Assembly: GCA_930367215.1 (NCBI GenBank)
Contig: OV884056.1
Location: 127,384,845 to 127,448,844, forward strand
DNA: 64,000 nucleotides
Origin: Pollenia angustigena
Taxonomy: Eukaryota; Arthropoda; Insecta; Diptera; Polleniidae
Direction: 5' to 3'
Each line of letters starts with the position of its first letter. The first letter of the stretch is position 1. The position numbers and the translations under genes are program-made. The notes beneath the pieces were generated by a model. That model ran no database searches and was not told the origin of the DNA. It saw only the letters and a list, made by a program, of their open reading frames with translations. Of this stretch, positions 9,735 to 21,448 are shown piece by piece.

Positions 9735-10704
9735 TTAAGGTGGTTAAGGAGGGCGTGTCGACTAGGCTGGCGAGTGAAGTGCTGGAGTTCGCGGCACAAT
9801 ATGAGGAGGTGCTGATTCGGCTAATTGCCGAAAATTAAAGACTGAGGGGACGATTGGATGTTGGTGTGGTAGCTGGGCCCTCGAAAGTGGCCTCGGCTGG
9901 TGCAGTGCCTGTATTTGCGGTGCCGAAGGCGCCTGATGTCCCTGTGGCTGCTCCCAAGTTGCCATACGCGACGAAGCCGGTGGAGACGTGGGCTGTGATG
10001 GTGAAAGGGAAAGGTGTCCCTGTTTCATCTAAGGAGGTGGTAAGCAAGGTGGTGGAGCAGGTGGGTCCAACGCTGGGTGTACGAGTGCACGGGGTATGGC
10101 CAACGCGGGATGGTGGTGCAGTAATCCGCACTCCCTCCGTGGCTGAACGGACGAAGATCGTGGAGAACAGCAAGTTTGGTGAGGTAGGACTCCAGGTGTC
10201 TGTGACCGATAAATTGGGTCCTAAGGTGACCGTGCAGCGTGTGCACGCGGAGATCACCCCAAATGAATTTATGCAGGAGCTGTATGAGCTGAATTAGAAG
10301 GAGATGTTGTTTCCGGATTCCTACCTTAAGAGTGTGAGGCTGGTGAATAGGCCCTGGAGGGCAGATTGAGGTCCAGTGAATATTAATCTGGAATGCACGC
10401 CGAGAGTTGCGGAGCACCTTAGGGCCACTGGCGTTTATGTTATGTGGTTCCGATTTTTGGTGCGAATACAGGAGCCAGTGTTTGCTTGCTATCGGTGCCT
10501 TGGTTTCGATCATCGTGTCGGCGAGTGCCGTATGGATGATGAGGTGTGCCGTAGATGTGGTGTGATGGGACATGGTGTCCCTAGGTGCCAGAATGAAATT
10601 CGTTGAATTGTGCGTTCAAGGGCTTGCCTGCGAACCATCTGATGATGTCGATGGAGTGTCCGGTCTATGCGGCCGCGGTAGCGAGGGCGAATGCTAGACA
10701 TTAA
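9735..10704 (+). pseudogene. ORF1 of B2, N-terminal half deleted and interrupted
   Basis: Only the part from VVKEGVSTRLASEVLEF onward remains. A TAA in GAAAATTAAAG near 9836, a TAG near 10295, a TGA near 10368 and a 4-base loss at about 10604 break the frame. The conserved pre-knuckle domain (VETWAVMVKGKGVPVSSKEV...) is readable at 9854-10297, and the first two zinc knuckles at about 10490-10590. The ORF1 stop TAA at 10702-10704 lies two bases before the ORF2 ATG. Confidence 0.85.
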
Positions 10705-10706
10705 AT

Positions 10707-13681
10707 ATGGAGGGGTTTACTATCTTCCAGTTTAATTGCCAAGGTGCATACGCGGTAATGTGTGAGTTGGGACAGGCGATGCGATGTCGTGGAGTTCGTT
10801 TTGCACTTTTGCAGGAACCATATTTCGTGGATGGCTGTGTTAGGGGCTTGCCAGGGGGGATGCGAGTTTATACGGACTGCGGGGGAAACTCGGCTATAGT
10901 AGTTGATGATAGGGACATGGACGTAATGTTAGTTAGCAGTAGCCAGTGGAGGGTCTGCATTTCTATGAAATGCAGTTATGGGAAGATGTTGTTGGCTAGC
11001 ATCTACTGTGTAGGTAGGGAGCCTTTGGACGGATACTTAGGTTACATGGATACGGTGCTACTCTCTGAGAGTAGCATTCCGATTATCCTCGGACTTGACG
11101 CAAACGCATGCTCTCGTATGTGGTTCTCTAAGAGGCCCAGGAACGTTTCTGGTCATCCGAGCTACATGCGAGGAGTCGTGCTTAGCGAATGGCTGGTCAC
11201 AAAGTGCCTCATTGTTGTTAATGAGCCGAGTGATTTATACACTTTCGATGGTCCAAATGGAGTTAGTGACATTGATGTAACGCTCGCGAATAGCGCGGCT
11301 TTGACGACTTTTGAACTTAGGTGGAGGGTTTGTGACGATTGGGGAGTAAGTGATCATAATCCGATCGAGATTATGGTCACCTTACGAGAACGGACGAGGG
11401 ATACGCCTCTGCCTCTTAGATGGCGGAGTAACGGTGTGGACTGGGACAATTATGCTAGGGAATTTAGGACGGCGGCGCTAACGCGCCCGCTGGGTGACTA
11501 TAGGGCACTGACGATAGATGACCAGGTCAGCATGGTTAATCGGTGGTTATTAACCGTTAATGATGCCGTGCTAGGTCGTTGTGTTCGAACGACACCTAGC
11601 AATGTCAAATGGTGGACGGGCGAGTTGGAGCGGACAAAAAGGTCCGTCAGGCACCTCAGGAGGTTGTTCCAGAGGGCCAGACGTGCCGGTTCTGACGATC
11701 TCGCTTTGCGCAAGTCCACTTATTTGTCTGCCCTAAAGACGTACAAGGACATGATTCTTAGGATAAAGGGGGACGATTGGAGGAGATTCGTACATGACAA
11801 CAGGGATGACCCTTGGGGTACGGTTTACCGTATTTGCAGGGGTAGGAGAAAAGTAGCTGACGTTGCTTGCCTCCGGGTTGACAATGTTGAATTATTCTCT
11901 TGGAGGGAATGTGCTGACACACTGTTGGGGGTTTTCTTCCCAGGGACGGAGGTAGTTGATCGTTCCCCTGTTATACGGGATTCGGTCGGCCCTCCCGACT
12001 TGGAAAGGTCGGAGGCTTCGGACAGTATTTGCCGTGTCAAGAGTAGGAAATCGCCGGGTATTGATGGTATGACTGGAGAGATGGTTAAGGCCATATGGAA
12101 GGCCATACCGGAATACTTGGAGTCAATCTTTGGGAAGTGTCTGAGTGAGGGCTATTTCCCTAGGGCCTGGAAGTCTGCTCGTGTTGTTGTTCTCCTGATA
12201 GAGTGAGGAATGATCCTCGCTCTTATCGGGGCATCAGTCTCCTCCCAGTACTTGGAAAAGTGCTTGAGAGGATAATGGTGACGCGACTGAAGGAGGATAG
12301 CACTGAGCCGACTTCTGAGTACCAGTTTGTATTTAGGGTGGTTAGATCCGTAGAAACTGCGTGGCCACTCCACTGGAATGCGGTTCATGACAGACTACGT
12401 AGTGTTGGTTGTCGTGAGCTTGACTTGTGGAGAATTTACATTAGCTGCAGAAAAGCTTGTGTGGTTGGTGCCAGCGGCACAGCTTGGAGGGACGTAACTC
12501 GGGGGTGCCCGCAGGGTTCTGTCTGTGGTCCTGTTATATGGAACCTCATGATGGATCCGTTGTTGGCACGTCTGAGCCGTTTCTGCAATCTGTGCGCATA
12601 TGCAGATGATTTGCTTGTTTTGCTCGAGGGACAGTCTCGTGCTGTTCTGGAGGCGAAGGGTGAGCAGGTCATGCGCATAGTTAATGAATGGGGTGCACAA
12701 GTCGGTGTTGAGATTAATCTTGACAAGACTGTGATATTGGTGCTCAAGGGCAGATTGTCTAGTGCACGTCCTCCTGTCATTAAGTCTGGTATCGTTAGTC
12801 TCAGATATGTGACTCAGGTCAAGTATCTGGGAATAATGATGGGTGAGCGGATGAACTTTTTGGTTCATCTTGCTCATGTAAGGGAGAAGCTGACTGCTGT
12901 CGTTGGTAAGGTCAAACGCATACTGAGGAGTGACTGGGGCCTCAGCAGGCGTGCTGTTCGAACCATTTATGGCGGGCAGTTCGTTGCATGCGCAGCGTAT
13001 GGTGCGCCTGTATGGTACGAAACAGTTATGACTGTTGTTGGTCGCAAAAAGGTGCTTACTTGTTAGAGGGTTGCTATGCTTGCTTGCATGCCGGTCTGTC
13101 GTACTGTTTCTACGGATGCTCTTCAGGTCTTGCTGGGTGCAGCTCCCCTTGACTTAGAGGTGATACGCCGTGCTATCGCCTATAAGATCAAGAAGGGGTT
13201 GCCACTTCTTGCGCATGATTGGCTTTCTGCTGTTGACGTGGTGAATAGGGAGAGTAGGGAAATCAAGGTGATGTTAGCCGATCACCTTGATTCTAGGTGG
13301 AGGACACACTGGACGGACTCTGACAAGCGTTGTGTCACGTATGCTTTTATACGGGATGCGCCCTTCGTACGCGGGCGCCCAGATTTTGGCTTCGGCCTTA
13401 GTCTGGGGTTCTTACTGAAGGGACATGGCTCACTTAATGCATTTTTGCATAAGAGGGCCTTGTCGGACACTTCGGACTGTGGGTGTGGGAGGGGAACCGA
13501 GGACGTATGGCACGTTATTGCTGAGTGTCATTACTATGATGACATTAGGGACTTAGATAGTATGGGCATCACTCATACTGGGGCGGGTTGGGATTATAGT
13601 AGGGCCTTAGAGGACGATCGGATGTTGGGGAGGTTGCGGCAATTTGCCCAGGAGGTTTTTACTAGGAGAAGACGGAGTTAG
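10707..13681 (+). pseudogene. ORF2 of B2: intact endonuclease domain, RT lacking motif A
   Basis: The ATG at 10707 follows the ORF1 stop by two bases. The first 499 codons are open and include a complete APE-type endonuclease: N10 (FQFNC), E37 (LLQEP), D131 and N133 (LDANA), the SDID motif near 188-190, and S215-D216-H217. A 10-base deletion near 12198 shifts the frame. RT continues at 12203-13066 with RGISLLPVLGKVLERI, RGCPQGSVCGP and CAYADD. An in-frame net loss of 81 bases removes motif A and its Asp, so the RT would be inactive. A TAG at 13064-13066 precedes the last open part, 13076-13681, with the CxCx8Hx4C finger. Allowing for losses, the original protein was about 1,020 residues, the usual R1 size. 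Confidence 0.92.
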
Positions 13682-14713
13682 TGGAGGCGGTTACTCACAG
13701 TCATCTGCAAACCGACGTTTGCGGATATCGTCTAACTGTCCGCTCTGCATATTTCATGCTGTTGTTTCTGAGGTCGGTTGCTGATTATGGTGGATCTTAC
13801 TGATTTGATGGATGGCAATTTGTCCTGGCTGCTGTTGCTTGTGCCGTGGCATTTTCACCTCTGGCTTCCTTGGGGGCTGGAGATGGGAATTTCGTGGTGG
13901 AGTAGCGGCAAGCTGTGACTGATTCCGGAACGACCCCCTGCTCTACGTTTCTGTATATTTGCTGCTGTCCTACCGTTGTTACGACGTTGCTGGGCATTTG
14001 TGACCATTGAGTCTCTCGTGAGGGTGACTGTGTTTATTTTTGTCCTTGTGGTCATTGTTTGTGCGTGATGTCCCTTGCTGGTGTCACGCGAGGTGGCCAA
14101 AGTGTCGCTCGTGAGAGCGGCTGTTTATTGTTTTTGTGTATCGTCTATGGTGCTGTATAGTCCCTTTATGTGGATGTATGTACCAGTGTCGCTGTGTCGC
14201 AGTTTGCAGTGTAGCTGTGTTGCTGTGTTGCTGGTTGCTGTCGTGTGTGCTGCAGTCTGCTGTGGGCAACCAGTCCCGGTACCGTTTGGGGTCCAACTGG
14301 TAGTAGTTTAGGCTACGAAGCTGACCGAAGTCTTTATTCGGTGCCACGGGAACCAGGGTGCCCTTGGGACCTCGGTCCCAACCTGGTTATGGTGAGGCCC
14401 CTTCGGGGGAGTAACGTGGTGGTTGTGGTTTAATACCCATATCGCGGGTAGAGTAATTTATTGCTCGGTGTGGAGTTGCATTGCAACCGGTTGCCATTTG
14501 ACCATAAAATGGTAGGAGTGTTAGATAGGCTCCGCCCTTCACCGAGGGGGATGAAGTGTCCAAATACACGGATTCGAAGTCGGTACCCTTGCTCTGGTGT
14601 CACAGTTTGTGGCGAAGGAGGAAGGGGGCGATGGTCACGCATGTTTTGACCTTGTGTTAAGAGCACCGTGAGGAAAGGTCTTCGGACGATGATCACGTAA
14701 AACCGGACAAATC
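13682..14713 (+). other. 3' UTR of B2
   Basis: This appears identical to the B1 3' UTR at an offset of 11,556, with the same hairpin set from about 14270 to the end. No gene is seen in it. Confidence 0.8.
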
Positions 14714-14727
14714 TGTCCCTATCTACT
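14714..14727 (+). repeat. 28S rDNA-derived R1 target-site duplication, B2/A2 boundary
   Basis: Exact TGTCCCTATCTACT. Confidence 0.9.
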
Positions 14728-15546
14728 CAGTTGACTGATTTGAAGTGTGCGGACGTGTTCGCGGCTAAAATTGTGTGTTAAAAGTTGATTTTTTGTAATA
14801 TTTTCTGTTTTTCTTAAAATCGAAAGTAGTTTACGGTTTGTGTGTGTTTTCAGGTAAACCTGAATATCGTTTTGTGTCTGTTATCTGCTTGTGCGTCATT
14901 TTTCTCAGAATTGTGTAATATTTGTGTCTTACATTATTGTAGCATACTTTATTGCCCCTTTGTGCGAGAAATTCGTGGAAGCAGGTAATAAACTGCGTGT
15001 GCGCGTTTATTGCCCTTTTCAGGGCATTGTGTGTGTTAAGTGAAAGTGCTTGCTGCTGTATTTTTATTGCCGTAAGTGATTTTTGCTTATTTTGTTTTGT
15101 TTATTTTATTGCTTTTTGTGTGTGGGATTAAAATCTGTTAGTTTTTATTTTCCTGGGATTGTCCGTTGTTCACTGTAAGCGCTTTATTGCCTTGCAGGTG
15201 TTCTTTCGTTGTGTCGTGTGTTTTTGTCCGTTTATTACCACAAGTGGATTAACTGCTTTGTGTGTTTTAATTCTCGGTACTACGTTTGTCCGTTGTTCAC
15301 TGTAAGCGTATTATTGCTTTGCAGGTGTTCTTTCGTGTGTTTTGTCCGTTTATTACTACAAGTAGCTTAGCTGCTTGTGGGTTTTAAATTTCGTGGTATT
15401 TGCTGTCTTGTGTTGTCTTGTTTTACGGTTGTCGTTAATCTCTGTGAGTGCTTAATTGCCTTGCGTGAGTTTTGCTGTGTTGTCTGTCTATTTTGCCCTT
15501 GCTATTCCTTGTCCGTGAGTAAGATTGTGATTTTTATTGCTGTCTG

Positions 15547-16978
15547 ATGTCGGTCGTAGTGAAGCGTAAGGGGGAAAAGGCGAAAGGTCGCGTTGATGGG
15601 AAATCCGTTTCTGGGAATAAGGATAGTATTAGCTGTATGTCTGATGGTTTGTCTGTGAGTGAGTTTGAGGGTGATAGTTTCAAGCGACCAAGGGTTGTTT
15701 CACTGTTAGAGACTGTGGGTGGGGTGGCTGTAGCAGAGTCGTCTGCTATGGATACGGTACATGAGTCTGCTAATGAGGAGAAGTGAAATTGCTGATGAAG
15801 AAGAAGAAGAAGGTTGAAGGTAAAGGTGAGGGTGTTGGCGTTAGTGATTTTGTCCGTGGTCCGAAGGTTGGTACTGGTTTGAACGTGGGTATGCGTGAAA
15901 TACATAGTGAGCTAGTTAGTTATTTGAAGAGTAAAGGTATTGCTGCGGAGGTTATTTTAGGTGCCCGTGAGATAACGGCTAGGTTTGATGGGTTGTTGGT
16001 AGAGTCCATGCTGGCGAATGAGCGCCTTAGGGGTAAGGTTGATGCTCTAGAGGGTATTTCTGGTAAGGGGCGGGTTAATTCTTCTCCTGTTGTTTTAGGT
16101 CCTGAGTTGTTCGCTAAAAAGGTGGTGTCGGTTGCGTCTCTTGGTAAATTGTCTACTAGTAGTCAGGTGGTTTCTAAGCCGCAAGTGTCTGTTGATGGTC
16201 AGAGTTTCTCTAGTCCGAAAGTGCCTGTTCCAATGGCGGTTCCCAAGCCGGTTGAGACTTGGTCGCTTGTCGTTAAAGGGAAACCTGGGGTTTCTTCAAA
16301 GGAGGTGATGGATAAGGTTAAGGGTGAGGTCGGTCCTACACTAGGCGTGCGTGTGCATGACCTTTTTGCTTTACGCATTGGTGGGGCTGTAATGAGAATC
16401 CCCTCTGTAGCTGAGAGGGATAAGGTTTTGGCGAACAAAAGGTTCAGTGAGATTGGTCTTGAGGTTGAAGTAAGGGACAAGTTGGGGCCAAGGGTGGTCG
16501 TGGAAAAGGTTCCTAGTGAAGTTTCGGTAGATGACTTCATGTCGGATTTGTATGGATTTAATTTCAATAGGTTGTTGAGTTTTGATGAGTTTAAAGGGGA
16601 AGTACGGCTTGTTTCAAGTCCATGGAAGGCTACAGGTGGTTCTGTTAGTGTCATTTTAGAAGGTAGTGCTCGGGCTATGCAGCATTTGCTGGCTGTGGAC
16701 CGGTGCTACATAAAGTGGTTTGCGCTCAGGGTTCGCGAGTATGCTCAAATACGGGTTTGCCATCGTTGCATGGGCTTTGACCATGTGGTTAGGGAATGCA
16801 AGGCTAAGCAGGATATTTGTCGGCATTGTGGGCAGGCTGGGCACGTGGCTTCACGCTGTGAGTCCGGTATTCGTTGTCGAAATTGTGCGTTGAGGGGTCA
16901 GCCTGCTGACCACTTAATGCTGTCTGTTGAATGCCGATGTACGGGGCTAGGCTAGCTAGGGAGAATTGAAGGCATTAA
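15547..16978 (+). pseudogene. ORF1 (gag-like) of A2, frameshifted
   Basis: As A1: ATG start, a 7-base deletion after 79 codons at about 15784, a second open part 15783-16955 with the pre-knuckle domain and three zinc knuckles, and a one-base loss that alters the C-terminus before the original TAA at 16976-16978. Confidence 0.88.
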
Positions 16979-16979
16979 T

Positions 16980-19904
16980 ATGGATAGTACGAATTTCAGC
17001 TGGCTGGCCAGCTTAGGGGTCTTCCTAGGGGTTTACGTATTTTTACGGATGTTGGGCGTAAGGCAGCTGTTATAGTAACAGATTCGGCAATTGACTGCAC
17101 TATGGCGAGTTCTTCGGAATTCGGCGTGTGTATTTCTGCTGAGGGTGCTTTTGGTAGGGTATTTTTGTGTAGTTTATATTGTAGGTTTGGTGATCCGTTG
17201 GAACCATATTTAGATTATATGGAATCAGTGCTGTTCCTGGCGGGTGGATTTCCACTGATTTTTGGCCTTAACGCGAATGCCTGTTCTCATATGTGGTTTA
17301 GTAAGATGAGTAGGAGCGCTCCTGCACATCAAAGTTATGCCCGAGGACTGGTGCTTAGCGAGTGGCTGATCGCCAATAATGCTCATGTTTTAAATGAGCC
17401 GAGCGATCTGTATATTTTCGATGGTCCCTGCGGTTCAAGTGATATTGATGTTAGTTTAGCGAATAGTATAGCTAGGACAGGTTTCACTTTTAGTTGGTCT
17501 CATTGAGGTTGTGGTCAGTCATACGCAGCGTGTTGTGGTGGACAATGACCTCCGTCATTGGGGTCGTCCTAGTGTTAGTTGGGACAACTATGCTGTATTT
17601 TTCAGGGAAATGGTGTTAGAAACATCCTTGGCAGATTTTTCAAATCTGTCTGTGGATAAGCAGGTTGCTAAGGTAGATGAGTGGCTAGTGTATTCGAATG
17701 ATACGATTTTAGGTCGGCAGCGTAGGCGTAAGTTTGGTAAAGTAAAGTGGTGGACTCGAGACCTGACTGAAATGCGTCGGGGTGTCCGTCGTCTCAGGGT
17801 TTCGTACCAGAGAGGCCGGCGTACTGGCGCAGATGATTTAGCTCAAAGAAAAGCCACTTATAGTGCTGGACTTAGGGCTTACAAGGATGCTATTGTTAGG
17901 GTTAAAGAGGCTGAGTGGAGGGATTTCGTTAGGGAAAATGCTGATGACCCTTGGGGTAGGGTTTATAAGATTTGTAGGGGTAAGGGTGGGCGATCTGAGG
18001 TTGCTTCTCTTACCGTTGATGGTAGTGTTTTGTCTTCATGGAAAGAGTGCATGGATGCTTTGATGGCAAATTTCTTTCCGGGGTCGGTTGATCAGTTGCC
18101 GCCAGTCTTACTGAACGGCATTGATCCTCCACCCTTGGAGGGGGATGAAGTCACTCAAAGCGTTCAGCAGGTGAGGTGTAGAAAGTCTCCTGGTATGGAC
18201 GGAATGACTGGAGAAATGTGTAAAAGCATTTTTAAGGCCATTCCTGAGTATTTGGAGGTTTTGTTCGGTAGATGTTTGGCTGAAGGTTATTTTCCTGTGG
18301 CTTGGAAAACAGCTCGTGTTGTGGTGCTGCTTAAGTCTCCCGATAAGATTAGGAGTAATCCTGGATCTTATCGGGGCATCAGTTTGCTTCCAGTGCTTGG
18401 AAAAGTACTGGAGAGAATTATGGTGTCTCGACTTGGGCAGCTAAATGATGCGGCTATATCTGAGCTTCAGTTTGGTTTTAGGCAAGGTAAAAGTGTTGAG
18501 GACGCGTTGCTTCATGTTCGCAATTGTGTCAGTACTGCTACTTCTAAATATGTTTTAGGCATATTTGTTGATTTCAGGGGTGCTTTCGACCATTTGCAGT
18601 GGGGTGCTATAATAAGTCGGTTAGAGGCGATTGGTTGTCGTGAGATTGGTATTTGGCGCAGTTATTTTGAGGATAGAAAAGCGTGTGTGGTAGGTGGAAA
18701 TGGCACTGTTTGGCGGAATGTTGTGAGGGGCTGTCCGCAGGGGTCCATCTGTGGTCCATTTATTTGGAACCTCATGATGGACACTCTGTTGAGGTCACTT
18801 GCGATTTCCTACAAACTGTGTGCATATGCTGATGATCTGGTCATCCTTATCGAGGGTCAAAATCGTGTTGATCTTGAGACTAGGGGTGGGCAGGCCATGG
18901 ATATTGTAGAGTCGTGGAGTCGAAGAGTAGGTGTTGAGGTATCGCGTGAGAAGACGGTGATGATGCTTTTGAAAGGTAGATTAGCTAGGTCGCCGATTGT
19001 AGTCTCTGGTGACACTGGTCTCAGATATGTGACTGAGGTAAAGTATTTGGGACTAGTGTTAGCTGAGAGGATTAATTTTAAAGTTCATCTTCCATACATC
19101 AGGGGGAAGTTGGCTTCGGTTGCAGGTGTACTTAGGCGCATTTTAAGGAGCGATTGGGGTCTCAGCAGACATGCAGTGCGTACCATATATGAAGAGCTAT
19201 TTGTTGCTTGTTGAACATTTGGTGATCCAGTATGGTATGAAACTGTCATGACTGGTTTGGGTAGGGACAAGATTTTTACAGTTCAGAGAATTGCCTTGCT
19301 GGCATCTCTGCCTGTTTGTAGGACTGTCTCTACTGAGGCCTTGCAGGTGTTGTTAGGTGTTGTGCCCTTAGATTTAGAGGTAATCCGTAGGGCTGTTGCT
19401 TTTAAGCTTCGAAAGGGGTAACCTCTTTCAAGCTCTGATTGGGTTTCTGCTGATGAGGTGGCTGGTTTGGATAGAAAACGCATTAAGGAGGTTTTAGATG
19501 GTTGTGTTGTTGATAGGTCGCAAAGAAGGTGGGAGGTTTCTACGAAAGGTCGTGTAACATTTTCGTTTATACGAAATGTCAGGTTTGTTAGAGACAATCC
19601 TCATTTCAGCTTTGGGCTTGGTCTGGGTTTCTTTTTGACTGGACACGGTTCCTTTAATGCATTTTTGCATGAAAGGGGTGCCAGATCGTCCAGATGTTCG
19701 TGCGGAGCTGATTCTGCGGATTGGCTTCATTTGTTAACAGTGTGTCCTCTTTTTAATGAGGCTAGGGATTTAGGTGGCATGGGAATTGTCCATATTGGTG
19801 ATATGTATGACTTAAGCAGTGTTCTGGCCAGTCCTCGCACCTCGCAATTGCTTGGTGATTTCACGAGGATTGTACTAAATACGAGGAGGAATGGTGGGCC
19901 TTAG
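16980..19904 (+). pseudogene. ORF2 of A2, multiply broken
   Basis: It carries the same lesions as A1: the endonuclease loses its N/E motifs (net 106 bases) and SDH motif (35 bases) and has LNANA in place of LDANA. RT is open at 17511-19214 with FVDF and YADD. A TGA at 19212-19214 and a TAA at 19419-19421 follow, then an open end 19458-19904 with the C-terminal finger. Confidence 0.9.
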
Positions 19905-20861
19905 GCCTTAGGTTTGTTGAAGGTGTCATTGTATGTTCTCACCCGTAGTTTGGTTTTTGCTCATGACCTGGGTTTTTATCGACTGGACATGACTCTTGTG
20001 ATGCATTTTGCATGGCGGGGGCCTGTCCGAGTCGTCTAGGTTATTGTGAGGGACTTATTCTGCGGTTGAGGGCATATTTTGAAGGGAAGTATATTCTGTA
20101 TTGGTGCTTGTGAGGTATAGTAGGCCTTAGGCCTTAGGTCTGTTCGGGTGGTCATAGCGTGTGGCTTGTCTGTACTTTGGCTTCGGACTTAATCTGGGTT
20201 TTACCGACTGGACATGTTTCTTCTATGCATATTGCATGGTGGCTGCTTGTCTGAGTCGTCCAGGTTTTGTTCGGGGTTATTGCTGCAGATGGGTTACATG
20301 TTTTTGGCGGGAAGGTATATTCGGGGGTTCATCAACACCTCTTCGATGCTTTGCATTATTGGTGTGTTGATGCTTTTTAAACAGCGTCCACTTCGGTGGA
20401 ACGGTCACCAGTCCGGAACTATTTTGGAGTTCAACTGGTAGTAGTCTTTGGCTACGAAGCTGACCGGAGTCTTTATCTGGTACCACGGGAACCAGGACGC
20501 CCTTGGAATTACGATTCCAACCTGGTTAATGGTGAGGCCCCTTTCGGGGAGTAACGTGGTGGCTGTGGTTTAATGCCCAAAGCGCGAGTAGAGTAATTTA
20601 TTGCTCGATGTGGAGTTGCATTGCAATTATTTAATGCTGTTATTCAAAGAACAGAAGGAGTTTTAGATAGGCTCCGCACCTCACCAAGGTGGAAGCACAA
20701 TGTCCAAAATACATTGCCTTCGTTATGGTACCTTTACTCCAATGGCCACAGCTTCGTGGCGGGAGGTTTAAAGGGAACGGTGGTAAACGTTTTTACCCAG
20801 TGGCTAAGACCCACCATGCAATTATGTCATAGTACAGGTAAGCATGTAAAACGCGGACTTC

Positions 20862-20875
20862 TGTCCCTATCTACT
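20862..20875 (+). repeat. 28S rDNA-derived R1 target-site duplication, A2/B3 boundary
   Basis: Exact TGTCCCTATCTACT. Confidence 0.9.
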
Positions 20876-21448
20876 CACTTTGTAGTGTGACGTTGAACTG
20901 TGCGGACGCGTTATTTTGCTAGTGCTCAAAGTTGAAATTGCGATTGAAAATTTCAGTGATATAGACATTGTGAACAATTGTGATTTTGGTGTGAAAAATT
21001 GACGGTGAGTCTTGGCTATCTGAGGGTGGTCAAATTTTTCAGATCGGTTAGCGGATGCCGAAGATATACGCGGATAAAATTTCGGTATGTTATTTTATTT
21101 CGGTGTGGGTTTTTAATTTTGGCGGCGTTCGTTTGTCGATAATGGCGGCGTCAGATTTTATTTATCGATACTGTGTTTACACGAGGGTATTTTTGTGACG
21201 AGCAAAAGATTTTGTCGCGACATCGCTAACTACTGACATTTCTGTCAGAGTGCGGTTCATTCGTGGTGATTGATATTTTTGGACTTTTGGCTATTTTCGG
21301 TTTTTCTTTGATTTTACGGTTCGGTTTCGGTTGTTTGGTGTTTTTTGGGTACCTGGTTGACGACTTGGCAGTTTTTTGGTGATATTCTTTTGAGTTTATT
21401 GGTGTGGATTGGTAATTGGTGCCGAAAATCCGCCACACTGACAGTGAG
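20876..21448 (+). promoter_or_regulatory. Family B 5' leader (B3)
   Basis: A 573-base leader with the initiator-like TCACTT at the boundary and GGACGCG at +28. It is otherwise AT-rich, with TTTTGG and TCGGTTT words. There is no gene in it. The first in-frame ATG of ORF1 is at 21449 (GAGATGTCGAG). The frame is open a little upstream, but only from a TTG, so 21449 is preferred. Confidence 0.5.

Larger units (their letters stand above)
9320..14713 (+). mobile_element. R1-clade retrotransposon, family B, copy B2 (large ORF1 deletion)
   Basis: This 5,394-base family B element is about 420-490 bases shorter than B3, B4 and B5. The loss is mainly the N-terminal half of ORF1. The 5' end, ORF2 order and 3' end are otherwise complete. 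It is the second half of the 11,556-base dimer and the sister of B1. Confidence 0.9.
14728..20861 (+). mobile_element. R1-clade retrotransposon, family A, copy A2 (defective)
   Basis: Same length (6,134 bases) and same lesions as A1. It differs by a few substitutions, all noted right of about 16480. Its ORF2 3' half shares private changes with A4 and A6 (for example GAAGAGCTAT near 19191), which marks the source of those rearranged copies. The 5' leader is 14728-15546, with the 127-base repeat at 15159-15412. The 3' UTR is 19905-20861, with the ORF2-derived module and the structured end as in A1. Confidence 0.92.
1..21290 (+). repeat. Higher-order tandem repeat, 11,556-base A+B dimer
   Basis: Everything from 1 to about 9,730 recurs 11,556 bases further on, up to about 21,290. 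The period is exactly one A element, one B element and two 14-base target duplications (6134+14+5394+14). B1 and the 5' part of A1 look identical to their partners. Scattered substitutions appear only further right, for example at 4927, 7611, 7634, 7915 and 8091. Correspondence ends where B2 carries a large ORF1 deletion that B3 lacks. The array therefore behaves as a satellite with a two-element unit, most simply explained by unequal crossing-over. Confidence 0.85.
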
